Shown: positions 52,065 through 59,325 of the stretch, one piece after another
How the letters are laid out: each line of letters begins with the position of its first letter
Numbering within the stretch: the stretch's first letter is position 1
Assembly (NCBI GenBank): GCA_002403095.1
Contig: DHHC01000016.1
Location: 62,001 to 126,000 of the forward strand
DNA length: 64,000 nt
Source: Leptolinea sp. UBA4782
GTDB taxonomy: Bacteria; Chloroflexota; Anaerolineae; Anaerolineales; Anaerolineaceae
Reading direction: 5' to 3'
Notes under the pieces: generated by a model
What the model was told of the DNA's origin: nothing
Database searches by the model: none
The model's input: the letters and a program-made list of their open reading frames with translations, nothing else
Made by a program: the position numbers and the translations under genes

Positions 52065-53579
52065 TCATTCATGTTCAAGGCTGTCGGGCCCTTGCTTCTG
52101 TCTCGTGTTCCTGGTGAACCGGGCTAACAAGGTATCATCAGGAGCTTGCAGCCCATTCAATACCAGGTACCCTGGTGCCCAGAAGTCTCCGGCGAGATTA
52201 TCTTTACGGTAAGCGTTATCGAACGTAAAAATCCTGGCAGAAGTACTCCGCCGCAGGATGTCTACAACCTCCGCCGGCAGAACGCCCGGTGCTGTGCGGA
52301 CAGAAAACAACAAATGGTCCGGCTGTACCTGCACCTGTACCAGCTCCCAACCCTGCGCCTGGCATATTTCAAGCAGCCACCCAGCCAGTTGCTCTTGTAA
52401 AGACTCATTGAGTAAATTTGCTGGGTTGCGTGGCAGCAGTACCAGGCTAATAATCCCCCTATTATCACCCATATCGGTAGAACCTAAGGAAACCTTTTTA
52501 TACCCGGTTTGGGTGTTGCTGGTTGCGGAGATTGGATGTACATTGCTTTTGGTTATCCCGCCTTCCTGCCTATCAGAAAACTCTGCCAGGAGGTCATCCA
52601 GTATATCCGGTCTGCCATCCTGTTCATCCATTTCAATCGTGGATACTTCTTCCGGGTCTGGAGAAGGCATATCAGAGAGAATGGACAGCAATTTCTCACG
52701 CTGTAAAGCTGCATCCTGGTTGCGTTCGTCCCCAAAAAATTCATAACCAGGCCCAGAATTTGGGGCAGGAAATTCGACCTGCCAGCTGGAAGGCAGGTCA
52801 GGCTGATTTACATCAAACCGGTCAACCGTTTCCTGGAGCAGCCGGGTCAGGGTTTCCATCTGGGTGCGCATCTCACTGATCGGGTCGCGTACATCACCAA
52901 CCAGTACCAGGAAGACATCTTGAAGATACTCTTTCCCGTAAAGCAGGTAGTCCAAACGGCTGGATTCCAGCTGGATGAAGCGGACAACCTCATAATGTGC
53001 CCGTGCTGGCCAGCCTTGCTTTATTATCCTGGCAATCTCCCGCATTTCCTCTGGTTCCAGGTACCCCCGGGAAAGGCGCAGTTCTCCGTTGACAAGAATC
53101 ATGGCTGCGTGGGTTAAGGATTCACGCAGGAATGAGGAAAGGATATACCCTGCCAGTGCCCTGTTGTTGTGCTCCAAAAAATCAGCGGTGCCCCCTGTTG
53201 GCGCTCCAGGTTCCACCGGGTGATGGATACCCATGAACAGTTCCACTTTCTCAACCACATCGGTTATGAAACAGGGCTGGTGTAATACTGCGACAGGATT
53301 GGGGATAGAAGGCTGCCATTCCGGGGCATTTTCGGGCAAGACAACAATAAACTTCATGGCTGGCTTGTGCTGCAAAACCTGGTGCAGAATCGCATCCAAA
53401 TCCATGTTACACAGGTCTGCATCAAAGATGATCAGCTGCAATGGGTCGTTCATTACAGCATCCATCATCTGATCGAACGTGTTTGCCAGGCGCATGCTGA
53501 CAGTGTCTTCCTGCTCCAGCGAAAGGCGCAAGAGATCGCCAAATGAGAGATCGGGAGTGGCAGCTAGGTAGACTTGCAT
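52065..53579 (-). CDS. Fusion of pseudo-receiver, roadblock-like region and inactive IS200-type (Y1) transposase fold
   Basis: A 504-residue protein. Residues 1-115 look like a response-regulator receiver with D53 (LIIFDADL), but the N-terminal acidic pair is missing and the usual lysine is Q101. Residues 130-255 resemble a roadblock-type fold. Residues 375-495 follow IS200 TnpA step by step: LLEICQAQGWELVQVQVQ, PDH, SARIF, DFWAPGYLV. The HUH histidine pair is broken (H422-L-L instead of H-x-H) and the catalytic tyrosine position is F488, so nicking is not expected. Start 53579 lies about 3 nt after the predicted transcription start. Domesticated transposase role unknown. Confidence 0.72.
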   Translation of the reverse strand: MQVYLAATPDLSFGDLLRLSLEQEDTVSMRLANTFDQMMDAVMNDPLQLIIFDADLCNMDLDAILHQVLQHKPAMKFIVVLPENAPEWQPSIPNPVAVLHQPCFITDVVEKVELFMGIHHPVEPGAPTGGTADFLEHNNRALAGYILSSFLRESLTHAAMILVNGELRLSRGYLEPEEMREIARIIKQGWPARAHYEVVRFIQLESSRLDYLLYGKEYLQDVFLVLVGDVRDPISEMRTQMETLTRLLQETVDRFDVNQPDLPSSWQVEFPAPNSGPGYEFFGDERNQDAALQREKLLSILSDMPSPDPEEVSTIEMDEQDGRPDILDDLLAEFSDRQEGGITKSNVHPISATSNTQTGYKKVSLGSTDMGDNRGIISLVLLPRNPANLLNESLQEQLAGWLLEICQAQGWELVQVQVQPDHLLFSVRTAPGVLPAEVVDILRRSTSARIFTFDNAYRKDNLAGDFWAPGYLVLNGLQAPDDTLLARFTRNTRQKQGPDSLEHE

Positions 53580-53588
53580 CGTTTAAAA

Positions 53589-53617
53589 AGTGTATCACGC
53601 CCCCAGAGTGATTACAA
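53589..53617 (-). promoter_or_regulatory. Promoter of the polA-region operon
   Basis: On the minus strand TTGTAA (53617-53612), a 17-nt spacer and TACACT (53594-53589). The predicted start point, near 53582, is only 3 nt before ATG 53579, so the mRNA would be essentially leaderless. Confidence 0.6.
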
Positions 53618-53793
53618 GTCAGGGTCAATTCATAAAATTGATAAGTGCAGATTGGTTATAAAAGCATGTTTTCGTGACCACATACCTTGCGGGTTACTAC
53701 GTATTCCACAATCTTGTACCTGTACGTCTTATAGGAATAAGAATCACGGCAATCCATGTTTCGAAAGACAGCCATTTTCGCCTTATCGATTGA

Positions 53794-55773
53794 CTACTCT
53801 CCAGTAATGACTGAAATCGCTTCCTGTAATACCACGTCTTCTTCTGACAACACACTTGCTTCATCCACTGGCAGAAGGATATCCGGTACCACACCAACAC
53901 CTTCGAGGAAAATACTACCATCCTCCAGGGTAAACCTGCCTGTCGGGATTTGCAGTGAAATACCGCCGGGAAGCTCAAACTGCCCACGGGCAACTTCAGC
54001 TTCCACACCGCCGGTAGGGAACTGCCCCATCACGGTCATCCCGGGCACCTGGCTGAAACCATAAGCCTCGATTTCGCAGGCGCTGAAACAGGCGTTACCT
54101 ACCAGAAGCACCATCGTGTTGAAGGAATACTGTTCTTCATTCGGAATGACCTTTTCCCGCGGTCCGTCAGGTTCGAACTTTCCAGTTGTATCACTGTAAT
54201 ACTCAAGCTGCCCCATCGGGATCTCCTCGTCATACAGGAAACCCGCCAGGCCAAGCGGAGCCCCGCCCGAATTCTGGCGCAGGTCGATGATGATCCCGGC
54301 AACTTCGAATTCCTCAAATTTTTGCAGGGCGCGTTCGAAAAGCCGGATAATCAGGCTCAGGTCATCATAGTTCGAGTTGATCTTGATATACCCAACCGTT
54401 CCATTGATCACTTCAGATTCCACCGGAAGGACCGGCGTATCCAACCCGCTGTAAATGTAGGTGGCGAACAGGGAGTCATACTCTTCAATCCGGGTTAAAG
54501 TGACGGTTTTACCGGCGTTGGCTCCATTTTTGTAAGTAAGCGTAATACTGGTTCCGCTTGGACCGCGCAGCAGGAAAATAGCCTGGTCATACCGGTAACC
54601 GAAATCCGTAGAATACGGGCCGAACAACGGTTTTACATCCTCTAAGGCTGCCGATGCAGGTTTACCATTGACTTCGGTGATTTCATCCCCGACCTGCATC
54701 CCGGCTTGTTCCGCCGGGCTTCCTTCCAGGATGTAAACCACCAGCACACGGCCGTCATCCAGCTCACGTACAGCTGCCCCGATCCCGCCAACTGCCTGCT
54801 GGTAGAAAAGCATCTGGCCTGTATCGCCGCTCAATCCCACATGGCCGTCTTTGAATGCGTTTACAAATTCCTGCAGAGCCATGTAAAAGGCAACATCGTC
54901 CTGCTGCTTTTCTGCATCTTTCACCAGCGGGGCTACCTGGTCATACAATGTATCCCAATCCGGCTGCTTGCCTTTCACCCCATTAAATGCATATTCTTTG
55001 CGCACAATCTCAAACATCTGGTCAAATGCCTTGGTGTAAGACAACGAGGAGAAATCTTTAACAGCGATATCAACCGGCTCATGCAGGGTCATCTTAATTT
55101 CAGTATCCCGGATGACTTCGAAAGGCGATTCATCCAGGTTGATGATGGAATAGCCGGCACCCAGGTCCATTACCGGGTCGTCGGTAGTGAATAGCAACCC
55201 GTCATCCCCAAATCCGGAGGGGAATGACTGTTTATCATCGGGCGACCAAACAACCAGCATGCCGCCAATCACCTCATCATCGTTTTCTGAATCGGTCACC
55301 ACAGAGGTGAGGTATGAAGGCCAGCCGCGGGAGCGGTCGTCCCCTTCTGAGAACGGCCCCCCCGTCAGGTTTGGGTTGTACCCAACCACAAATACCTGAA
55401 CACCTTTTTCTGTTGCGGCATCCTGATCCACATCATTTAATTCACCTTCCGGAAAAACAGGAAGGGAAAGGGAGAAAGTTCCGGTGTTACTGTCTTCATC
55501 CAGGTCGAGATAACCCAGCACCTGCGAATCAACCGGCAATTCCCATTCTTGATCCCGCATGATAAACCCGGTCATGTCCAGCAGGGCAACCGCCTGCTCC
55601 ACGTAATACACTTCGATAATGTCATTGGTGTAGGAGAATTCGCCAGTGATGCGGGCAGGTCCGGTATTCTGTGGAATATCCAACCCGCTGGTGGGAGTTG
55701 CCTTACTACCGGTAACGCTGCAGCTCATGATAACGACGCTGATGAGAATGATGCTGATGATGATCTTTTTCAT
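53794..55773 (-). CDS. S41-family protease-like lipoprotein with PDZ domain
   Basis: A 659-residue lipoprotein (lipobox VIMSC). After a beta-rich N-terminal part comes a PDZ domain (VVYILEGSPAEQAGMQVGDEITEVNG) and an S41 protease core. The nucleophile region ACFSACEIEAYGF keeps its serine, but the lysine of the usual G-K pair is absent: the matching stretch reads GQFPTGGVEAEV. It may use a different base or be inactive as a protease. The 214-bp gap to the next gene on its left holds the promoter at 53589-53617 and nothing else that I recognise. Confidence 0.78.
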   Translation of the reverse strand: MKKIIISIILISVVIMSCSVTGSKATPTSGLDIPQNTGPARITGEFSYTNDIIEVYYVEQAVALLDMTGFIMRDQEWELPVDSQVLGYLDLDEDSNTGTFSLSLPVFPEGELNDVDQDAATEKGVQVFVVGYNPNLTGGPFSEGDDRSRGWPSYLTSVVTDSENDDEVIGGMLVVWSPDDKQSFPSGFGDDGLLFTTDDPVMDLGAGYSIINLDESPFEVIRDTEIKMTLHEPVDIAVKDFSSLSYTKAFDQMFEIVRKEYAFNGVKGKQPDWDTLYDQVAPLVKDAEKQQDDVAFYMALQEFVNAFKDGHVGLSGDTGQMLFYQQAVGGIGAAVRELDDGRVLVVYILEGSPAEQAGMQVGDEITEVNGKPASAALEDVKPLFGPYSTDFGYRYDQAIFLLRGPSGTSITLTYKNGANAGKTVTLTRIEEYDSLFATYIYSGLDTPVLPVESEVINGTVGYIKINSNYDDLSLIIRLFERALQKFEEFEVAGIIIDLRQNSGGAPLGLAGFLYDEEIPMGQLEYYSDTTGKFEPDGPREKVIPNEEQYSFNTMVLLVGNACFSACEIEAYGFSQVPGMTVMGQFPTGGVEAEVARGQFELPGGISLQIPTGRFTLEDGSIFLEGVGVVPDILLPVDEASVLSEEDVVLQEAISVITGE

Positions 55774-55879
55774 GAATAACTCCTAGGTGAAACAATTAGA
55801 GGTATTTTACCCTATCCTGATTCGAACCCGCCTGTCATATAATAGTAGAGGGTTAATGTCAGAACCAGTGGAGGGAGCC

Positions 55880-56842
55880 ATGAGTAAACATTTCACCCGG
55901 ATTACAGCTGTGTTTCTTTATTTTGGAGCTGTCATCGGATTACTCCTCAGCCTGTCTATGATCGTTCTGGTTTTCCCGGCCAGGGCGAAGGTTGCAGTGG
56001 CTGTTGGTGATACCCTGGACCTGACCCATAATTCCCTCATCACAACCTCTGATATCCTGGATGTGGTGGATGATACTTTGGAGGAAGTGGATTCCAGCTT
56101 CAGCCTTCTGGTTGAAACCACCCGCAGTACATACGAAAGCCTTAAAGGTACTTCTGAATTGACCACCTCGATTGCCGGATTAGTCGGCAGCAGTTTATCC
56201 AAAGTAATCGGTGAGACACAGGAATCCCTCGAAGCAGCGTCAAAGACAGCCAGGCTGATTGATGATGCCCTAACGATTATTACCGCTGTACCCCTCTTCA
56301 GAACCAGGTATGCACCTGAGAATACCCTCGAGAGCACCATCCAGGGAATTTCCACCAGCCTCAATCCCATGGAAACAACCTTGGGTGACATCCGCGAAGA
56401 CCTGGATCAGACAGCGGGCGACCTGGGCGGCATCCGCACCAGCCTATCCGGGCTTGCCGACAGCCTGGAAAAGATCTCAGATTCTATTGATGATGCCCAA
56501 ACAGCAACTGATGAATACCGGAAGACGGTTGACCAGCTGATTGAGAAAGTTGAATATGCCCAGAAACACTACAAAACCTGGCTCACCATTTTAGCCATGC
56601 TGGTAATTACCTTCTTCTTGTGGATGGCAGCAGCCCAGGTAGGAATCATGCTGCAAGCCAGGGCGATGTGGACCGGAAAACCGATCCAATTTGCCAGGGT
56701 AGAGGAAAAAGCTGGAATAGATGCCGAACCGGTAAATGTGGAAATCCCCGTTAAAGCTAAACCAGGATCTGCAGAACTGGTTGAAGCTGAAAAAAAAGAC
56801 GGCTCACCTGAAGATGCCGGGAGAGAAGAGCCTCAATCCTGA
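55880..56842 (+). CDS. Membrane protein with long helical outside region
   Basis: A 320-residue protein that I do not recognise. One TM helix (VFLYFGAVIGLLLSLSMIVLVF) near the N-terminus and one at about 240-260 (WLTILAMLVITFFLWMAAAQVGIML) bracket a 200-residue helical segment rich in repeats of the type DLDQTAGDLGGIRTSLSGLADSLEKISDSIDD, like a methyl-accepting or tape-measure-type coiled coil. The tail is charged. TATAAT at 55838-55843 and GGAGGG before ATG 55880 set the start. It overlaps the converging flavodiiron gene by 10 bp. Confidence 0.65.
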   Translation: MSKHFTRITAVFLYFGAVIGLLLSLSMIVLVFPARAKVAVAVGDTLDLTHNSLITTSDILDVVDDTLEEVDSSFSLLVETTRSTYESLKGTSELTTSIAGLVGSSLSKVIGETQESLEAASKTARLIDDALTIITAVPLFRTRYAPENTLESTIQGISTSLNPMETTLGDIREDLDQTAGDLGGIRTSLSGLADSLEKISDSIDDAQTATDEYRKTVDQLIEKVEYAQKHYKTWLTILAMLVITFFLWMAAAQVGIMLQARAMWTGKPIQFARVEEKAGIDAEPVNVEIPVKAKPGSAELVEAEKKDGSPEDAGREEPQS

Positions 56843-58032
56843 AGCACCTGCTTGGCCAGTTCTGCCCCCAACCTGTGGCCGATCTCCATGTGGGCTTCGC
56901 CAGGATAACCCGGGTAATCATAGCTGGCAGCCAGGTTCCACTTTAATTGCTCCACGTAAGACTCAATATCCCTGCGGGCGCCCCCGCCCCAGGTGAAGCT
57001 GCCGGTGTACACCGCGGATTTATTGAACATGCGCTTGTGCGAAGCGATCTCCAGCAGGTTGCGGATGGGCGGAACCAGGTACCCTTCATAAGTAGGTGAC
57101 GCTACCACAACACCGCGGTTCTTCCACAGCCAGGGCAGAATGTAGCTGGCATGGGTGCGGGCGGCATCAAAAGTCTTGAAAGCCACGCTGGTTGAAGCGA
57201 TCCCATCTTCTACAGCCTTAACCAGCTGTGCTGTACTGCCATACATCGAACCGCACAGGATGGTAATCCCCTTCTCTGCCGGCTGGCTGCTGTAGCCTGA
57301 CCATTTTGCATACAGGTCAATGATCTTTGCCGGATCCTTACGCCACACCAGCCCATGTGAGGGCGCAACAATCTTAACCGGTACTCCAGCCAGTTTGTTG
57401 ATCGCATTCAAGACCGGCTTGCTGACACCTGACACAATATTGGCAAAATACCGCAGCGCTTCATCAAGATACCAGTCCAGATCCTCTGGTTGGTCATCAA
57501 GAATAATGCCATCCTGGGCGCCAAATCCACCAAAGGCATCACACGAAAACAGAATTTCGTTCTCGGGTACATAAGTCATCATCGTTTCCGGCCAGTGCAC
57601 AAACGGCGTGTAAACAAAGCGCAGGGTATGTTCTCCCAGGGAGATTTCCTCGCCGTCTTTGACCACCTGCACCGAATCCTGCAAACCATAGTACGACTCA
57701 ACCATCGACCTGGCTTTTTCGCTCACCAGTATCTTTACCTGCGGGGCAGTCTGGACAAGGTCGCGCAAGGCTGAGGTATGGTCAGGTTCCATGTGGTTGA
57801 GTACTACATATTCCAAGCGGGACAAGTCAACCTTGCCCCTCAGTGCGTCCAGGTAGCTGCCGGCGAAGGGCTGCTTCACCAGGTCGATCAGGGCGGTCTT
57901 CTGGCTGCTGATAAGGTAAGAATTATAGGAAACCCCTTCTTCCTGGACCGGCCATAATCCTTCAAACAAGTCTGTTTGATGATCATGAACCCCAACCCAG
58001 TAAATGCCTTTACCCAGTGAAACCTGTTCCAT
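56833..58032 (-). CDS. Flavodiiron protein (A-type flavoprotein)
   Basis: A 399-residue oxygen or NO reductase. The beta-lactamase-like diiron domain has H-x-E-x-D-H (NHMEPDHTS), HWPETMM and the PSHGLVWR motif; the C-terminal flavodoxin domain has GSMYGSTAQ for FMN binding. No fused rubredoxin is present. In anaerobes these enzymes remove oxygen with electrons from rubredoxin, which is not in this window. GGAGG precedes ATG 58032. Confidence 0.92.
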   Translation of the reverse strand: MEQVSLGKGIYWVGVHDHQTDLFEGLWPVQEEGVSYNSYLISSQKTALIDLVKQPFAGSYLDALRGKVDLSRLEYVVLNHMEPDHTSALRDLVQTAPQVKILVSEKARSMVESYYGLQDSVQVVKDGEEISLGEHTLRFVYTPFVHWPETMMTYVPENEILFSCDAFGGFGAQDGIILDDQPEDLDWYLDEALRYFANIVSGVSKPVLNAINKLAGVPVKIVAPSHGLVWRKDPAKIIDLYAKWSGYSSQPAEKGITILCGSMYGSTAQLVKAVEDGIASTSVAFKTFDAARTHASYILPWLWKNRGVVVASPTYEGYLVPPIRNLLEIASHKRMFNKSAVYTGSFTWGGGARRDIESYVEQLKWNLAASYDYPGYPGEAHMEIGHRLGAELAKQVLQD

Positions 58033-58158
58033 TACCGCCTCCGCTGCACCCTATTCATATAATACTTCTCAAACTTGCATAATAACAGCACAAGATTAAT
58101 GCTAAAAGGGGTTTCCGTCAAGCCGTGTGAGGAAAAAAGGGTAAGATGAATTAAAAAA

Positions 58159-58183
58159 GCCATGCTGAGTATTCCAGCATGGC
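58159..58183 (-). terminator. Terminator of the OsmC-type gene
   Basis: GCCATGCTG (58159-58167) and CAGCATGGC (58175-58183) with a 7-nt loop, followed on the minus strand by TTTTTTAATTC. Confidence 0.8.
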
Positions 58184-58211
58184 AGAATAGTTGAGAATTC
58201 GTGTGGGACGG

Positions 58212-58637
58212 TTACAGCAGCCTGGCAGTCAAGGACATCGGCACATGCGAGAGTGCAACCGATACCGGGCAGGTCAGCTTGACATCCTCTGCGATCTCGG
58301 CAAACTTCTCGGCCGAAATGCCCGGGATATTGGCTTCAGTATCCAGGTGGATGTGGGTGATTGTTGCTTTGCCTTCAATCATTTCCAGCTTGACCTTTGC
58401 TACCGTGTGGATGTGCTCCGCTTTGAAACCCTCTTTGTCGAGGGCTCCACTCATTGCCATCGAATAACACCCGGCATGGGCCGCCCCAATTAATTCTTCT
58501 GGATTGGTGCCCGCACCGCTTTCAAAGCGGGAGGCGAAGTTATAAGGTCCTTCGTATGCGCCGCTGCCCAGCTTGACAGAACCTTTCCCGTCTTTTAATG
58601 AACCTTTCCAAACTGCTTCTGAAACCCGTTCAGTCAT
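58212..58637 (-). CDS. OsmC/Ohr-family peroxidase
   Basis: A 141-residue thiol peroxidase. The two reactive cysteines lie in GAAHAGCYSMAMSGAL and VKLTCPVSVALSHVP; the opening VSEAVWKGSLKDGKGSV fits the OsmC subgroup. It detoxifies organic hydroperoxides. It sits next to the flavodiiron protein gene, which makes an oxidative-stress pair in an anaerobe, but each has its own signals. Confidence 0.9.
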   Translation of the reverse strand: MTERVSEAVWKGSLKDGKGSVKLGSGAYEGPYNFASRFESGAGTNPEELIGAAHAGCYSMAMSGALDKEGFKAEHIHTVAKVKLEMIEGKATITHIHLDTEANIPGISAEKFAEIAEDVKLTCPVSVALSHVPMSLTARLL

Positions 58638-58739
58638 GATATCCTCCTGGTATATTAATGATATTATTTATCATATTTATCTTATATAATTATAGCACAG
58701 CCTGTCAAGAGGCGTTGGGATTGTAAAGGGGTAAACAAA

Positions 58740-58766
58740 GAACCTCCAGTTGTTCTCAGGAGGTTC
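58740..58766 (-). terminator. Terminator of tRNA-Gly
   Basis: GAACCTCC (58740-58747) and GGAGGTTC (58759-58766) form an 8-bp stem, followed on the minus strand by TTTGTTTAC. Confidence 0.75.
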
Positions 58767-58773
58767 GGGTTTA

Positions 58774-58848
58774 TGGAGCGGGAGACGGGATTCGGACCCG
58801 CGAATGTCAGCTTGGAAGGCTGATGCCTTACCACTTGGCGACTCCCGC
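58774..58848 (-). tRNA. tRNA-Gly (TCC)
   Basis: A complete cloverleaf: 7-bp acceptor stem GCGGGAG/CTCCCGC, T-loop TTCGAAT variant GTCCGAATC and anticodon TCC (complement of 58814-58816) in loop CTTCCAA. Discriminator T and the 3' CCA are encoded in the DNA (58774-58777). Confidence 0.97.
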
Positions 58849-58859
58849 AAGTGAAAAGT

Positions 58860-58888
58860 ATTATATTCTGTACTAAAAACAGTGTCAA
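58860..58888 (-). promoter_or_regulatory. Consensus promoter of tRNA-Gly
   Basis: Exact TTGACA, 17-nt spacer and exact TATAAT on the minus strand, ending 11 nt before the tRNA 5' end. Confidence 0.85.
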
Positions 58889-58924
58889 GCAGGATATCCT
58901 CCCCCGATTTAAGAATATGTTCTA

Positions 58925-58953
58925 TTGTAATCAGTCAGCAAATTTGCTACTAT
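58925..58953 (+). promoter_or_regulatory. Promoter of the structured RNA candidate
   Basis: TTGTAA (58925-58930), 17-nt spacer and TACTAT (58948-58953). The expected start near 58960 matches the first base of the closing stem of the RNA. Confidence 0.65.
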
Positions 58954-58959
58954 GGATTC

Positions 58960-59164
58960 AGCATGAGCCGTTGTCTCGTCCTTTCCAGATCGAAAATTGG
59001 TTCCAAGATTTGAGATCGGACGACGTGCACAAGGCACGTACGGATAGAGGTTCACACAACCTCTTGCCTTTGAGAAACCGCAATTCCAGGCGGTACCTGC
59101 AAACCGGCAGGATTAGATTTTAGGCAAATTTTTCCGAAACGAGAGACGGCTCATGTTTCTTTTT
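58960..59164 (+). ncRNA. Candidate structured non-coding RNA, family not recognised
   Basis: In a 369-bp gene-free stretch between two tRNA genes, an RNA of about 205 nt is predicted. The closing stem joins 58962-58978 (CATGAGCCGT, then TCTCG) to 59140-59155 (CGAGA, then ACGGCTCATG), 15 bp with one small internal loop, and is followed by TTTCTTTTT (59156-59164). Inside are hairpins at 58985-59019 (CCAGATC/GATCGG), 59023-59039 (ACGTGC/GCACGT), 59046-59064 (AGAGGTT/AACCTCT), 59077-59094 (ACCGC/GCGGT) and 59096-59111 (CCTGC/GCAGG), the last two enclosed by TGCCT/AGGCA (59065-59069, 59122-59126). It has its own promoter. It does not show the core words of tmRNA, RNase P or SRP RNA; 6S RNA is possible by length but the multi-hairpin interior does not fit. 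Confidence 0.62.
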
Positions 59165-59180
59165 AACCCCCTCACCCCTC

Positions 59181-59209
59181 TTGTCCCCTTCCCCAGGCTT
59201 GGTTATAAT
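59181..59209 (+). promoter_or_regulatory. Promoter of tRNA-Arg
   Basis: TTGTCC (59181-59186), 17-nt spacer and TATAAT (59204-59209), 8 nt before the tRNA 5' end. Confidence 0.8.
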
Positions 59210-59217
59210 CAGGGCAT

Positions 59218-59290
59218 GCCCCAGTAGCTCAATGGACAGAGCGAAGCACTCCTAACGCTTAGGTTGGGGGTTCGATTCCCTCCTGGGGCA
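59218..59290 (+). tRNA. tRNA-Arg (CCT)
   Basis: Acceptor stem GCCCCAG/CTGGGGC, D-arm GCTCAATGGACAGAGC, anticodon CCT (59251-59253) in loop CTCCTAA, T-loop TTCGATT. The anticodon stem AAGCA/CGCTT has an A-C mismatch at the loop-closing position (59248 and 59256). Discriminator A; CCA is not encoded, unlike the neighbouring tRNA-Gly. Confidence 0.95.
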
Positions 59291-59298
59291 CAAAAGAT

Positions 59299-59324
59299 CA
59301 GGCACCCTTGCAGGTGCCTGTTTT
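59299..59324. terminator. Bidirectional terminator between tRNA-Arg and lysS
   Basis: CAGGCACC (59299-59306) and GGTGCCTG (59313-59320) followed by TTTT on the plus strand; on the minus strand the stem is followed by ATCTTTTG. It can stop both the tRNA and the converging lysS transcript. Confidence 0.85.
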
Positions 59325-59325
59325 C

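Noticed and set aside
52065..53579. An active IS200/IS605 insertion sequence
   Set aside because: The transposase fold lacks the HUH pair and the tyrosine, is fused to other domains, and no terminal palindromes or TnpB gene are present.
53580..53793. An RNA gene in the 214-bp gap
   Set aside because: Only the promoter on the minus strand is convincing; no closing stem or terminator is visible.
58960..59164. A small protein gene in the gap between the tRNAs
   Set aside because: The short frame across 58851-59123 has no ribosome binding site and no recognisable product, while the paired stems and U-tract explain the region as RNA.
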